Source: Streptomyces sp. TLI_171 (lineage in GTDB: Bacteria; Actinomycetota; Actinomycetes; Streptomycetales; Streptomycetaceae). From it: a stretch of DNA of 64,000 nt. Each line of letters opens with the position of its first letter. Positions within the stretch are counted from its first letter, which is position 1. The notes beneath the pieces were generated by a model. The model was given only the letters and a program-made list of their open reading frames with translations. It was not told the origin of the DNA and ran no database searches. Positions 28,357 to 37,204 of this stretch are shown in pieces. The stretch is taken from positions 558,001 to 622,000 of the forward strand of contig NZ_RAPS01000001.1 of assembly GCF_003610255.1 (NCBI RefSeq). Reading direction: 5' to 3'. Made by a program: the position numbers and the translations under genes.

Positions 28357-28595
28357 CGCACCTGTTCCTCGCCCTCTCCCCGAACGGCCCGTCAGATCCC
28401 CATCATGACCCGCCCCGGGGCCGGTCGACCGGCCGACGCGACACCGGGCGGCGCCGGGCGATCGCGAGCGACGGACCGGGCCGGCAGGCGGGCGAGGAAG
28501 GACCGTCGACCGGCCCCGCAGGGGGGGCGGAGAGAGCGGGGCGGGTGGGCCTTCGGACCTGCACCGCGCTTCACGACAACCGGCCGACCACGAGG

Positions 28596-29687
28596 TCAGG
28601 ACTCGCGGGTGACGGACCAGGCCGGCAGGTGGGCGAAGAAAGCCGCGGCGGCCGGGCGCCAGCGCCGGTGCCAGCGGGCGGCGTGGGCGGCTGCCTGGTC
28701 CGCGTGGCGGGCGGCGTCGGAGCGCAGTGCACGGTCGATGCCGTGGGCGCGGGCGGCGTCGCGGATCCGGTCGAGGTCCCGGTCCTCGCAGTGCGGGTTC
28801 CCGAGGACCGCCTCCAGGGCGGTGCGCTCGGCCGCGTCGGCGGAGGCCAGCAGCGCGCGGACCACGTAGTTGCGGCGGCCGGAGCGGATGTCGGTCCCCA
28901 CGGGTTTGCCGAGCGCGTCCGGGTCGCCGAACAGGTCGAGCCAGTCGTCGTGGATCTGGTTGGCGATGCCCAGCTCGGTGGCGTAGCCGCGCAGTTCCGC
29001 GTCGTACGGGGCGGGGTCGGCGCCGGCGGCGAGCAGGCCGAGCCGCAGCGGGGCCAGGATCGAGTACCGGGTGGACTTGAACTCGGTGACGGTGTGCAGG
29101 AGTTCGAGACCGGGTTCGGGGTGGAAGTCGCGTTCCAGGTCGAGCAGCTGCCCGTTGACGGAGGTGGCTCCGGCGTCGGTGGTGACGGCGGCCATGGCGA
29201 GCGCGCGGTCCGCGGGCAGGTCGCCGGTGAGCAGGACCCGCACGGACAGGAACGCGGCCAGGTCGCCGGCCAGCACGGTGAGGGCTCGCGCGGTGTCGGG
29301 GCGGTCGGGGAACCGGCTGCGGTAGGCGTAGTAGGTGGAGGGGCCGCCGCGGCGGGCGGGTGCGTCGTCGATCAGGTCGTCGTGGATCAGGCCGTGGGTG
29401 TGCAGCAGTTCGATGCTGACGGCGGCGGTGTCCAGGCCCGGTACGGGCTCCGCGCTCACCAGGCCGGCGGCCTCGTGCAGCAGGGCGACCCGCAGGCGTT
29501 TGCCGCCGCGCAGCGACAGTTCGCGCACCAGGTCGAGGGCGTGGGCGGGGAACGCGCCGTGCGGCGGCGTCTCCAGGGTCCCGCGGTCCGGGTCGGTCAG
29601 GGAGTCGAAGTACCCGGCGAAGCGGGTTTCGAACCGGTGCTGGTGGGCGACCGCGCGGTGCAGGGCGGCGGCGAGGACGTCGTTCAC
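28596..29687 (-). CDS. Trans-isoprenyl diphosphate (polyprenyl) synthase
   Basis: A 363-aa helical prenyltransferase that condenses isopentenyl diphosphate with an allylic diphosphate. First Asp-rich motif HDDLIDD followed by the RRGGPS arginines; second motif NQIHDDWLD; the GGKRLR block is near residue 70. Product chain length cannot be read from sequence. Start is uncertain between GTG 29687 and GTG 29711; neither has a good ribosome site. No terpene cyclase, squalene or carotenoid gene is adjacent. About 240 bases downstream show no gene. Confidence 0.9.
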   Translation of the reverse strand: MNDVLAAALHRAVAHQHRFETRFAGYFDSLTDPDRGTLETPPHGAFPAHALDLVRELSLRGGKRLRVALLHEAAGLVSAEPVPGLDTAAVSIELLHTHGLIHDDLIDDAPARRGGPSTYYAYRSRFPDRPDTARALTVLAGDLAAFLSVRVLLTGDLPADRALAMAAVTTDAGATSVNGQLLDLERDFHPEPGLELLHTVTEFKSTRYSILAPLRLGLLAAGADPAPYDAELRGYATELGIANQIHDDWLDLFGDPDALGKPVGTDIRSGRRNYVVRALLASADAAERTALEAVLGNPHCEDRDLDRIRDAARAHGIDRALRSDAARHADQAAAHAARWHRRWRPAAAAFFAHLPAWSVTRES

Positions 29688-29753
29688 CGGACCAGGTTGG
29701 CACGCCGCCACCGAGCGCCCCGCCCCGGCCCGGTCCGGCCACCTGACGCACCC

Positions 29754-30791
29754 TCAGGCGCGGTTGCCGGGCGGCTCGGAGGGGTCGGCGGTGTCGGAGC
29801 GGCGGGTCCAGGCCAGCAGGCGCTCGACCGGCCAGGTCGTCACCAGCCGGTCCGCCCCGAGGCCGATCCGGGCCGCGCGGGCGTACCCGGAGGGCTGCCG
29901 GTCCAGGTGCTCGGGGGCGTGGGCGTCGGTGTCCACCGCGAACAGGCAGCCCGCCCCCGCCGCGAGCTGCAGGAGGTCGTCGGGCGGGTCGCGGCGCTGG
30001 GGCAGGCAGTTGATCTCCACGGCCGTGCCCGTCTCGGCGCAGGCCCGGAAGACGGTCTCGGCGTCGAAGCGGGACTGCGGGCGGCCCCGGCCGGTGACCA
30101 GCCGGCCGGTGCAGTGGCCGAGCACGTCGACGTGCGGGTTGCGGACGGCCGCCACCATCCGGGCGGTCATCGGCCCCGGCTCGGAGCGCAGCTCGGAGTG
30201 CACGGAGGCGACCACCAGGTCGAGGCGGTCGAGCAGTTCCGGTTCCTGGTCGAGCGAGCCGTCCGCCAGGATGTCGCACTCGATGCCCGGCAGCAGGCGG
30301 AACTCGTCGTCCCGGCCCTCGTCGAGGGCGGCCACGACGTCCAGTTGGCGGCGCAGCCGGTCCGCGCTGAGGCCGTGCGCGATGGTGAGGCGGGGCGAGT
30401 GGTCGGTGAGCACCGCCCACCGGTGGCCCAGGTCGCGGGCCGCGTGTGCCATCTCCTCGATCGGGTTGCCGCCGTCGGACCAGTCGGAGTGCACGTGGCA
30501 GTCGCCGGTGGACGCGGCCGCCAGCTTCCAGCCCGCCAGGGCGGCCGGCCCGGCGTCCGCCTCCAGGTGCGCGAGGTAGCCGGGGGTGCCGCCGGTCGAT
30601 GCCTCGGCGATGACGTCCGCGGTCACCGGTCCGATGCCGGGCAACTGCCGGGCGGCGGCTGCGTCGACCTGGCCCGGGGGCAGGCGGCGGGCCGCGTGGG
30701 CCGCCGCCTGGAAGGCGCGGACGCGGTACGGCGACGCCCCGCGCCACTCCAGCAGGAAGGCGATCCGCCGCAGCGCCTCGACCGGTTCCAT
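29754..30791 (-). CDS. PHP-domain metal-dependent phosphoesterase with HhH region
   Basis: A 345-aa protein. N-terminal ~80 residues look like the helix-hairpin-helix part of PolX-type proteins (RRIAFLLEWRGASPYRVRAF, then LPGIGPVTADVIAE). Residues ~95-330 are a PHP domain with metal ligands in DCHVHSDWSDG, LTDHSPR, GIECDIL, ASVHSEL, GHCTGR and DTDAHAPEH. No polymerase core is present. It is probably a trinuclear-metal phosphoesterase; whether it acts on DNA ends or a small phosphate ester is unknown. Confidence 0.88.
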   Translation of the reverse strand: MEPVEALRRIAFLLEWRGASPYRVRAFQAAAHAARRLPPGQVDAAAARQLPGIGPVTADVIAEASTGGTPGYLAHLEADAGPAALAGWKLAAASTGDCHVHSDWSDGGNPIEEMAHAARDLGHRWAVLTDHSPRLTIAHGLSADRLRRQLDVVAALDEGRDDEFRLLPGIECDILADGSLDQEPELLDRLDLVVASVHSELRSEPGPMTARMVAAVRNPHVDVLGHCTGRLVTGRGRPQSRFDAETVFRACAETGTAVEINCLPQRRDPPDDLLQLAAGAGCLFAVDTDAHAPEHLDRQPSGYARAARIGLGADRLVTTWPVERLLAWTRRSDTADPSEPPGNRA

Positions 30792-31115
30792 GTCACCCAG
30801 TCTTCCCGGCGACCGCCGCGGTCGCAGGCCGCGCCGTCGCCGCCGAGCCACCGGACAACGACCCCGCCCGAACGGCGCGGCTCCCCCGTCCCGCCGGCGG
30901 TGCGGTGTTCGCTGAGGGGAGGTGACCGAGGACGGCACCGGTGCTGCGGGAGCGTCTCGGCGCGGCAGGACGCCGCCGAAGCGGCCGCAGTCGGCCTCAC
31001 CCGCAGCCTCGCCGGGTCGAGCGGCCCGGCATCCCTCGCGCCGCCCACCGCGCCACGGGCGTCGAGGGCTGAGCCCTTCCTCCGCCGTGCCGGGCGGTGG
31101 CGGCCCTGCGGGTGA
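30792..31115. other. Intergenic region, no gene recognised
   Basis: About 325 bases between the PHP gene start and the stop of the SUKH-like gene. Open frames here lack ribosome sites and homologous patterns. Apart from general GC richness I see no clear operator or terminator. Confidence 0.3.
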
Positions 31116-32021
31116 TCAGTGGTCCCAGCTCTCGAAGAAGTGCTCGTCGACCGAGTAGCTCGGTTCGAATCCGAGCCCGACGTCGGTGAGCAGGCGGGCG
31201 AGGAACTCGCCGGCGCCGTAGTCGTATCTCCGCCACCCTTCGGCGGCGTCCGACCGGACGAGCACGGGCCAGTCGGACGGGTCCGCCGCGCCGGTCTGCC
31301 AGGCGAGGTCCAGGTCGTACTCGGAGGAGCCCCATCGCAGCAGGCCGTGCGGCGCCGGAAACGCCGGGTGCGGCGCGAACCGGGCGGCGGGTGCCTCGAT
31401 AACCCTCATGAGGTCCGAGCCTTTGGTGTTCGGGGTGAGCAGGTCGACGTAGTTGTCGAAGCTGCCCGGGCCGAAAACGTCGACGATCTCCTTGTAGTCG
31501 GGCGGCAGGGCGGTGCCCAGTTCGGCCTCCACCGCCTGCCAGTCGACGGCGGGAGGACCGCTCGGCTGTCGGCCGGTGATCGCGCACAGTCGCTCGACCC
31601 AGGTGCTCGCCCCGGGGAGCCCGCCCCAGGCCGGGTCCGGGCGGTCCGCGACCACCACGACCGGCCGGGTTCCGGTGCCGTCGCCGGTGGCGACCCGGCC
31701 CAGGCCGATCCAGTGGGCCCGGTACCCCCAGGCGGCGAGCTCCACCAGTTCCTCGCCGAACGGCTCCAGCAGGGCCCGGCCCCGTTCCTCGGTGACGGTC
31801 GGGTCGACCAACCGGTCCAGGGCCAGGCTTCGGGGCCGGCCCGACCACTGCCCGAGCGTGTCCCTCAGCCCGGCCAACTCGTCCGCGTCCGTGTCTGCGG
31901 GGAGGCGGACGACCGTCGGCGGTTTCCGGTCTTCCGGCCGGTGACGGTCCAACAGTGCCTGGACGGTGTCGACGAGATGGGCGGGTGGCTGGTCCGGAGT
32001 CGGCGGCATCCGCCCAGTCAA
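31116..32021 (-). CDS. SMI1/KNR4 (SUKH)-like protein
   Basis: A ~301-aa cytoplasmic protein. The central block AVEAELGTALPPDYKEIVDV, followed by GSFDNYVDLLTPN, matches the start of a SUKH/SMI1-KNR4 fold (~residues 155-290), a family that includes many immunity proteins to polymorphic toxins. The first ~150 residues match no family I recognise. TTG 32021 is preferred because GGGAGG sits 8 bases upstream; GTG 32030 is too close to it and ATG 32009 is far. No toxin gene is adjacent. Confidence 0.75.
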   Translation of the reverse strand: MTGRMPPTPDQPPAHLVDTVQALLDRHRPEDRKPPTVVRLPADTDADELAGLRDTLGQWSGRPRSLALDRLVDPTVTEERGRALLEPFGEELVELAAWGYRAHWIGLGRVATGDGTGTRPVVVVADRPDPAWGGLPGASTWVERLCAITGRQPSGPPAVDWQAVEAELGTALPPDYKEIVDVFGPGSFDNYVDLLTPNTKGSDLMRVIEAPAARFAPHPAFPAPHGLLRWGSSEYDLDLAWQTGAADPSDWPVLVRSDAAEGWRRYDYGAGEFLARLLTDVGLGFEPSYSVDEHFFESWDH

Positions 32022-32169
32022 TCCGATCACCTCCCGGTCCGGCTACCGGCTGTCCTGCGGGGCGTCGTGCACGGGGAACTCTCGGGTCGACCGGGAACAG
32101 GCCGGCGATCGCGTGCGGGTAGCGGACGACGAGGCGCCGCATCCACATCCCGGCCGTGCGCCGGGCCGT

Positions 32170-32973
32170 TCAGGGCGAGACGGCTTCGGTCGCCTCGACG
32201 ATGACCTCGGCCACGGGTGCGGGTTGCTCCACCAGCAGCAGGTGCCCGGCGTTCGGCACGTCCACCATCGTGATCCGGGGGCTTGCCTCCAGCTCGCGGC
32301 GTTCCTCGTCCTTCAGGTCGATCTCGTCGTGGTCGCCGCGGACGATCCACGCCTGCGCCCCGGAGTCACGCAGCCGGGCCACCAGGGAGGGGTGCCGGGC
32401 GAGGTAGTCGTAGTAGCGCCGCACGATCCCGCGGCAGAACGCGGGGTCGTTGTTGCCCATGTCGGCCGCCAGGGTCTGCGCACGCTCCGCCGGGATCCCG
32501 GCCTTCAGCATGTCCTTCTTCATCATCGCGGGCACCGTCCGCAGCATGGCGGACCAGGCCCACGCGCCGATCACCGGCGCCCGGCCCACGGTGTCCAGGA
32601 TCCCGAGGAAGGTCGCCTCGTCCGCCCGCGAGAACGTCGGCGACAGCAGCACCAGGGGCCCGGTGAACACGCCGAGGGCGGCCATCTCGATCGCGACGTT
32701 CGCCCCCAGACTGTGCCCCACCACCACGTCACAGCGCTCGTCCGCCGCGAAGGCGCCCATCAGCCGCGCGTAGTTCTCCAGCGACAGGTCCGCCGGCGGC
32801 GGCGTGCGACCGAAACCCGGCAGCGTCGCCGCCACCATGCCCAGACCGGCCACGGCCGGCCGGGCCAGCACGTCCGCGTAGAACTCCGAGGTGCACATCC
32901 CACCCGGCAGCAGCAGCACGCGCCGGGCCGCGTCCGGCGGGCCCGCCCTCCGGACCTCCAGGTTCTCGCTCAT
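32170..32973 (-). CDS. Alpha/beta-fold hydrolase
   Basis: A 267-aa cytoplasmic alpha/beta hydrolase. Oxyanion region LLLPGGMC, nucleophile elbow VVGHSLGANVA with the serine, acid candidate in VRGDHDEIDL, and the catalytic histidine in NAGHLLLVEQP. No signal peptide. Substrate is unknown (ester, epoxide or lactone). Single gene; ATG at 32973 leads directly into the fold. Confidence 0.88.
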   Translation of the reverse strand: MSENLEVRRAGPPDAARRVLLLPGGMCTSEFYADVLARPAVAGLGMVAATLPGFGRTPPPADLSLENYARLMGAFAADERCDVVVGHSLGANVAIEMAALGVFTGPLVLLSPTFSRADEATFLGILDTVGRAPVIGAWAWSAMLRTVPAMMKKDMLKAGIPAERAQTLAADMGNNDPAFCRGIVRRYYDYLARHPSLVARLRDSGAQAWIVRGDHDEIDLKDEERRELEASPRITMVDVPNAGHLLLVEQPAPVAEVIVEATEAVSP

Positions 32974-33150
32974 ACAGCCAGCCTGAGCCGCCCTTCCGGT
33001 ACCCGCGACCGTTCACGGGCACCCGGCGGGGGGGCCGCTCGGAGCGGGCGCGAGTAGCAACCGGGGCGCGCCCGTGTCAGCTTGGTAACAGGGGAGGCCT
33101 ACGGCCCGGGTCGCGCGCAACGACCGAGGGTCCACCCGAAGGAGCCGAAC

Positions 33151-33579
33151 ATGGCCAGCAATCTCAGCGGAGCATCCCAGGGCGCTCCCGTCACCCGTCA
33201 GCGGTTCGCCACCGGTTGGACGGTCTTCGCCGCCTGCATGCTGATCCTGGGCGGCACCATGGCGATCCTCGAAGGCATCGGCGCCATCGTCAACGACGAC
33301 CGCTACGTGATCACCGGCAACTACGTCTACAAGTTCGACGTCACCGGCTGGGGCTGGCTGCACCTCGCCCTCGGCATCCTCCTCGCGGTTGCGGGCATCG
33401 TGCTCTTCAGTGGCGCGTGGTGGGCCCGGGCCCTCGGTGTGGTCGCCGCGGGACTCAACATGATCACCAACTTCCTGTGGCTGCCCTCCTACCCGTTCTG
33501 GGCGATCATCATGATCGCCGTGGACATCTTCGTCATCTGGGCCCTGACCGCCGGAACCCACCGGCAGGCCGCGACCTGA
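33151..33579 (+). CDS. Four-TM membrane protein (DUF7144-like)
   Basis: A 142-aa membrane protein with four hydrophobic segments: VFAACMLILGGTMAILEGIG, LHLALGILLAVAGIVLF, ALGVVAAGLNMITNFLWL and WAIIMIAVDIFVIWALT. The extracytoplasmic loop NDDRYVITGNYVYKFDVTGWGW after TM1 is characteristic of a family common in Streptomyces and of unknown function. GAAGGAG precedes the ATG. A strong terminator separates it from the convergent PHB depolymerase gene. Confidence 0.82.
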   Translation: MASNLSGASQGAPVTRQRFATGWTVFAACMLILGGTMAILEGIGAIVNDDRYVITGNYVYKFDVTGWGWLHLALGILLAVAGIVLFSGAWWARALGVVAAGLNMITNFLWLPSYPFWAIIMIAVDIFVIWALTAGTHRQAAT

Positions 33580-33603
33580 GGGCCTGCCGTGGTGGCGGGC
33601 TGA

Positions 33604-33646
33604 CCCGAACCCCGCCCCCGTCCGGGTGGACGGGGGCGGGTTCGGG
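33604..33646. terminator. Bidirectional terminator between convergent genes
   Basis: A ~19-bp GC stem with one bulged C and loop GGGT (33604-33623 with 33628-33646) lies between the convergent stops at 33579 and 33660, so it can serve both. Confidence 0.85.
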
Positions 33647-33659
33647 GCTGCTCGGGGGG

Positions 33660-35396
33660 TCAGCAGCCGCTGTCGGAGATCACGTAGTAGCCGTCCGCGG
33701 TCTCCTTGAGGGTGTGGGTGACGAAGAGGTTGTACAGGCCCATGTTCTGCTCGGAGCCGTTGGCGTAGGTGTAGCCGCCGCTGGTGTGGGCGCGGCCGGC
33801 GGTGACCTGGGCGTAGTTGCTGGCGGTGAAGCACTGGGGGGTGTAGACCGCGGCGGTGGTGGCGGTGACGGCGGCGGAGGCGGTGCCGACGGTGCCGGCC
33901 GGGTCGACGGCGGCCACCGTGTACGCGTAGCTGGTGCTCGCGGTCAGACCCGAGTCGGTGTAACCCGCCGAGGTGCTGCTGCCGACCTTCGCACCACCGC
34001 GGTACACGTTGTACGACGCCGCCCCGCTGACGGCCGACCAGCTCAACGTCGCGCTGCTGCTCGTCGTACCGGTGACCGCCAGACCGGTCGGAGCCGGGAG
34101 GGTGGTGCCGCCCGAGGCGGCGGCGGTGGTGGCGGTGACGGCGGCGGAGGCGGTGCCGACGGTGCCGGCCGGGTCGACGGCGGCCACCGTGTACGCGTAG
34201 CTGGTGCTCGCGGTCAGACCCGAGTCGGTGTAACCCGCCGAGGTGCTGCTGCCGACCTTCGCACCACCGCGGTACACGTTGTACGACGCCGCCCCGCTGA
34301 CGGCCGACCAGCTCAACGTCGCGCTGCTGCTCGTCGTACCGGTGACCGCCAGACCGCTCGGAGCCGGGAGGGTGGTGGTGGAGCCGGAGCCGTCGAGGCC
34401 CCAGAACGCCGCGGTGTAGTAGCTGGAGCAGATGGTGCCGAGGAAGTAGGCGCCGGTGGAGCCGCACAGGCCGGTGCCGGAGCCCGGGTTGACGGCCAGT
34501 CCGTGCCCCATGCCGTCGATGGAGTACAGCTGGACAGCGGCCTTGCCGTTGGCGTCGTTGTAGCTGGTCAGCGTGGTCTTGCCGGTCAGGGTCTGGGTGC
34601 TGGAAGCGGTCTGCGAGATGCCCCAGGCGTTGGTCCACTGGTCGCGCAGTTCGGTGCTGTTGACGGGGTAGACCGTGTAGTCGGAGCTGCCCTGCCAGAT
34701 CGCCACCCGCGGGTAGGCGCCGGTCCAGCCCGGGTAGGAGTTGCGGACCTTGTCGCCCCACTGCGCCGGGGTGAGGTTCAGGCTGCCGTACTGGCACGCG
34801 TTGGTGCCGTTGGAGGAGGTCGCGCACTGGGCGGGCAGGCCGGAGGCGATCGAGCCGCCCGCGAACACGTCCGGGTAGTCGGCGAGCAGGTTCGCGGCCT
34901 GGCCGCCGCCGGCGGAGAGGCCGGTGATGTAGATCCGGCGGGCGTCGCTGCCGTACTGCGCGATCGCCTTGTCCACCATCTGCTTGATGGACAGCGCCTC
35001 GCCGTTGCCGCGGGTGCTCTGCGCGGGGTCGTACCAGCGGAAGCAGCTCAGCGACTGGTTGCTCGAGGAGGTCTGCGGGTAGACCACGGCGAACTTGTAC
35101 TGGTCGGCGTACTGCGCCCAGCCCGAGTGCGTGTGGTAGTCGGTGGCGGTCTGGGTGCAGCCGTGCAGCGCCATCACCAGGGGGCGGCCGGTGGCCAGGC
35201 CGTCCGGCGCGTACTCGTACATGGACAGGTTGCCGGGGTTCGACCCGAAGCTGCTGACCTGGGTCAGGGCGGCGGCGGACGCGGTGGGGGCTCCGACGGT
35301 CAGCAGGCCGGCGGCGAGGGCGAGCGCGCCGGTGGCGGCCGAGATCCAGCGGCGCACGCCGCCGCTGGTGCCGGCCGTACGGGACGGACGAGTCAT
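33660..35396 (-). CDS. Secreted poly(3-hydroxybutyrate) depolymerase with two Fn3 domains
   Basis: A 578-aa extracellular PHB depolymerase. Signal peptide ~1-42; catalytic alpha/beta hydrolase ~43-370 with oxyanion region ALHGCTQT, lipase box GLSAGGG, acid candidate WQGSSDYTV and catalytic histidine in GMGHGLAV. Two almost identical fibronectin type III domains (~380-555, each with PAPSGLAVTG/PAPTGLAVTG start) lead to a ~60-aa C-terminal substrate-binding region ending with two cysteines. AGGAG precedes ATG 35396. It would release 3-hydroxybutyrate for the transporter and dehydrogenase upstream. Confidence 0.92.
   Translation of the reverse strand: MTRPSRTAGTSGGVRRWISAATGALALAAGLLTVGAPTASAAALTQVSSFGSNPGNLSMYEYAPDGLATGRPLVMALHGCTQTATDYHTHSGWAQYADQYKFAVVYPQTSSSNQSLSCFRWYDPAQSTRGNGEALSIKQMVDKAIAQYGSDARRIYITGLSAGGGQAANLLADYPDVFAGGSIASGLPAQCATSSNGTNACQYGSLNLTPAQWGDKVRNSYPGWTGAYPRVAIWQGSSDYTVYPVNSTELRDQWTNAWGISQTASSTQTLTGKTTLTSYNDANGKAAVQLYSIDGMGHGLAVNPGSGTGLCGSTGAYFLGTICSSYYTAAFWGLDGSGSTTTLPAPSGLAVTGTTSSSATLSWSAVSGAASYNVYRGGAKVGSSTSAGYTDSGLTASTSYAYTVAAVDPAGTVGTASAAVTATTAAASGGTTLPAPTGLAVTGTTSSSATLSWSAVSGAASYNVYRGGAKVGSSTSAGYTDSGLTASTSYAYTVAAVDPAGTVGTASAAVTATTAAVYTPQCFTASNYAQVTAGRAHTSGGYTYANGSEQNMGLYNLFVTHTLKETADGYYVISDSGC
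33851..34377. repeat. Near-perfect tandem duplication encoding the two Fn3 domains
   Basis: Bases 33851-34107 and 34121-34377 repeat with a period of 270 and appear identical except for one base (34088 versus 34358). The Fn3 duplication is therefore recent, or kept uniform by gene conversion. Confidence 0.9.
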
Positions 35397-35597
35397 GAGG
35401 GCTCCTGGGTGGGGGTGGGGCATGACCGTCAGCTCCACCGGGGCCGGCCGGGACGGGTGGGACCGTGGAGGCCGGAGCGGCGGGCTGTGACGTGAATCAT
35501 GCGGCCGGCCGGTGCACGCGGTAATGGCGCGGAAATCCACCCTTCACCTCGCCGCCATGTGCGAGCGCCCCACACGATCCCGCCCCCGGGAACGGCA

Positions 35598-35627
35598 CGG
35601 GCCCCGACCGGAGGTGGTCGGGGCCCG
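35598..35627 (-). terminator. Terminator after MHS transporter gene
   Basis: A perfect 12-bp stem (CGGGCCCCGACC arm, 6-base loop) 39 bases after the transporter stop on the minus strand, separating it from the depolymerase gene. Confidence 0.85.
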
Positions 35628-35665
35628 AACCGCCCGCGCGGAGTGCCACAGCGCGCGGACGGCGA

Positions 35666-37048
35666 TCAGACGGCGGTGGTCGCCGGTTCGGCCGCTGCGT
35701 CCTTCCTCAGGTCGGCCAGGTCGCGGCCGCGGGTCTCGCGGGCGCACAGCACCGCGACCAGGGTGATGACGGCCGCGATGGTGACGTACACCGAGATCGG
35801 CGTCGAGCTGCCGTAGCCCTTGAGCAGCGCGGTGGCGATCAGCGGGGCGGGGGCGCCCGCCGCGACGGAGGCGAACTGGGCGCCGATCGAGGCCCCGGAG
35901 TAGCGCATCCGGGTCTCGAACAGCTCGGAGAAGAACGCGGCCTGCGGGGCGTACATCGCGCTGTGGAAGACCAGGCCCACGGTGATGGCGAGCAGGATCG
36001 CCGGGAAGGACTTGGTGTCGAGCAGGCCGAAGAAGGCCCACGCCCAGATGCCGACGCCGACGGCGCCGACCAGGTAGACGGGCCTGCGGCCGACCTTGTC
36101 GGAGAGCGCGCCGAACAGCGGGATCAGCGCGAACTGCACGGCGGAGGCGATGAGCACCGCGTTCAGCGCGGTCTGCTTGTCGAGCTTGAGGTGCCCGACG
36201 CAGTACGCCAGCACGAAGGTGGTGAGCACGTAGTACGAGATGTTCTCCGCCATCCGGGCGCCCATCGCGATCAGGACCTCGCGCCAGTGCTTGCGCAGCA
36301 CGGCGATCAGCGGCGGCTGCTCGGCCTTCTTCTGCTCCGCCTTGCGCTGCTCGGCCTTGGCCAGCGCCTCCTTGAACACCGGGGACTCGTCGACCGCGAG
36401 GCGGATCCACAGGCCGACCATCACCAGCACCGCGGAGAGCAGGAACGGCACCCGCCAGCCCCAGTCCAGGAACGCCGCGTCGGACTGGAGGGTCGTCATC
36501 AGCGAGAGCACGCCCGCCGCCAGCAGGTTGCCGGCCGGGGCGCCGCCCTGCGGCCAGGACGCCCAGAAGCCGCGCCGCTGCTGGTCGCCGTGCTCGGAGA
36601 CCAGCAGCACCGCGCCGCCCCACTCGCCGCCGAGCGCGAAGCCCTGCACCAGCCGCAGGGCGGTCAGCATGATCGGCGCGGCCACGCCGACCTGGTCGTA
36701 CGTCGGGAGCAGGCCGATCAGGGTGGTCGCGCCGCCCATCAGCAGCAGGCTGAGCACCAGCAGTTTCTTGCGGCCGATCCGGTCGCCGAAGTGGCCGAAC
36801 ACCAGGGCGCCGAGCGGGCGGGCGGCGAAGCCGATGGCGTAGGTGAGGAAGGACAGCAGGGTGCCGGTCAGCGGGTCGGCCTTGGGGAAGAACACGTGCC
36901 CGAAGACCAGCGCCGCGGCCGAGCCGTACAGGAAGTAGTCGTACCACTCGACGGTGGTGCCGATCAGCGAGGCGGCGACCACCCGCCGCAGGGCAGCGGG
37001 CCTTCCGACGGGGGGCGTGCCGTTTCCGGCGGGGGTGGGGCTGGCCAT
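35666..37048 (-). CDS. MHS-family MFS transporter
   Basis: A 460-aa major-facilitator permease of the metabolite:proton symporter family. Twelve hydrophobic segments; TM1 region SLIGTTVEWYDYFLYGSA and the loop GHFGDRIGRKKLLVLSL are signature blocks of that family, and GFALGGEWGGAVLL follows. A central Lys/Glu-rich cytoplasmic loop (~residues 225-245) is typical. Relatives import small carboxylates (shikimate, alpha-ketoglutarate, proline). Placed between a PHB depolymerase and a 3-hydroxybutyrate dehydrogenase, import of 3-hydroxybutyrate is a reasonable inference. Confidence 0.9.
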   Translation of the reverse strand: MASPTPAGNGTPPVGRPAALRRVVAASLIGTTVEWYDYFLYGSAAALVFGHVFFPKADPLTGTLLSFLTYAIGFAARPLGALVFGHFGDRIGRKKLLVLSLLLMGGATTLIGLLPTYDQVGVAAPIMLTALRLVQGFALGGEWGGAVLLVSEHGDQQRRGFWASWPQGGAPAGNLLAAGVLSLMTTLQSDAAFLDWGWRVPFLLSAVLVMVGLWIRLAVDESPVFKEALAKAEQRKAEQKKAEQPPLIAVLRKHWREVLIAMGARMAENISYYVLTTFVLAYCVGHLKLDKQTALNAVLIASAVQFALIPLFGALSDKVGRRPVYLVGAVGVGIWAWAFFGLLDTKSFPAILLAITVGLVFHSAMYAPQAAFFSELFETRMRYSGASIGAQFASVAAGAPAPLIATALLKGYGSSTPISVYVTIAAVITLVAVLCARETRGRDLADLRKDAAAEPATTAV

Positions 37049-37161
37049 GGGGTCACCGTTTCCGGGTGGTGGTGAGGGATGTCGCCACACCGTAGGAACG
37101 CCCGGTTCGCGGGCATATGGGGAGCCGGTCCACAGTTGCCGACGGGCCTGTGTGGGACGTC

Positions 37162-37196
37162 GACACCGGCCGCCGGCGGGGCCGGCGGCCGGTGTC
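37162..37196 (-). terminator. Terminator after 3-hydroxybutyrate dehydrogenase gene
   Basis: A perfect 15-bp stem (GACACCGGCCGCCGG arm, 5-base loop) lies 9 bases after the dehydrogenase stop on the minus strand, in the 156-base gap before the transporter. The two genes may thus have separate transcripts. Confidence 0.85.
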
Positions 37197-37204
37197 CCGC
37201 GAGG

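Noticed and set aside
30922..31158. 78-aa plus-strand frame between the PHP and SUKH-like genes
   Set aside because: Arg/Pro/Ser-rich, no credible ribosome site, overlaps the SUKH-like gene end; not supported.
33216..35495. Long plus-strand frame across the PHB depolymerase
   Set aside because: Antisense to a gene with clear signal peptide, lipase box and Fn3 domains; its Val/Gly/Arg-rich composition is typical of a shadow frame.
35598..37196. Several very stable GC hairpins considered as mobile-element ends or REP repeats
   Set aside because: Their arms differ in sequence, each lies just after a stop codon, and no transposase or target duplication is present; they are better explained as terminators.
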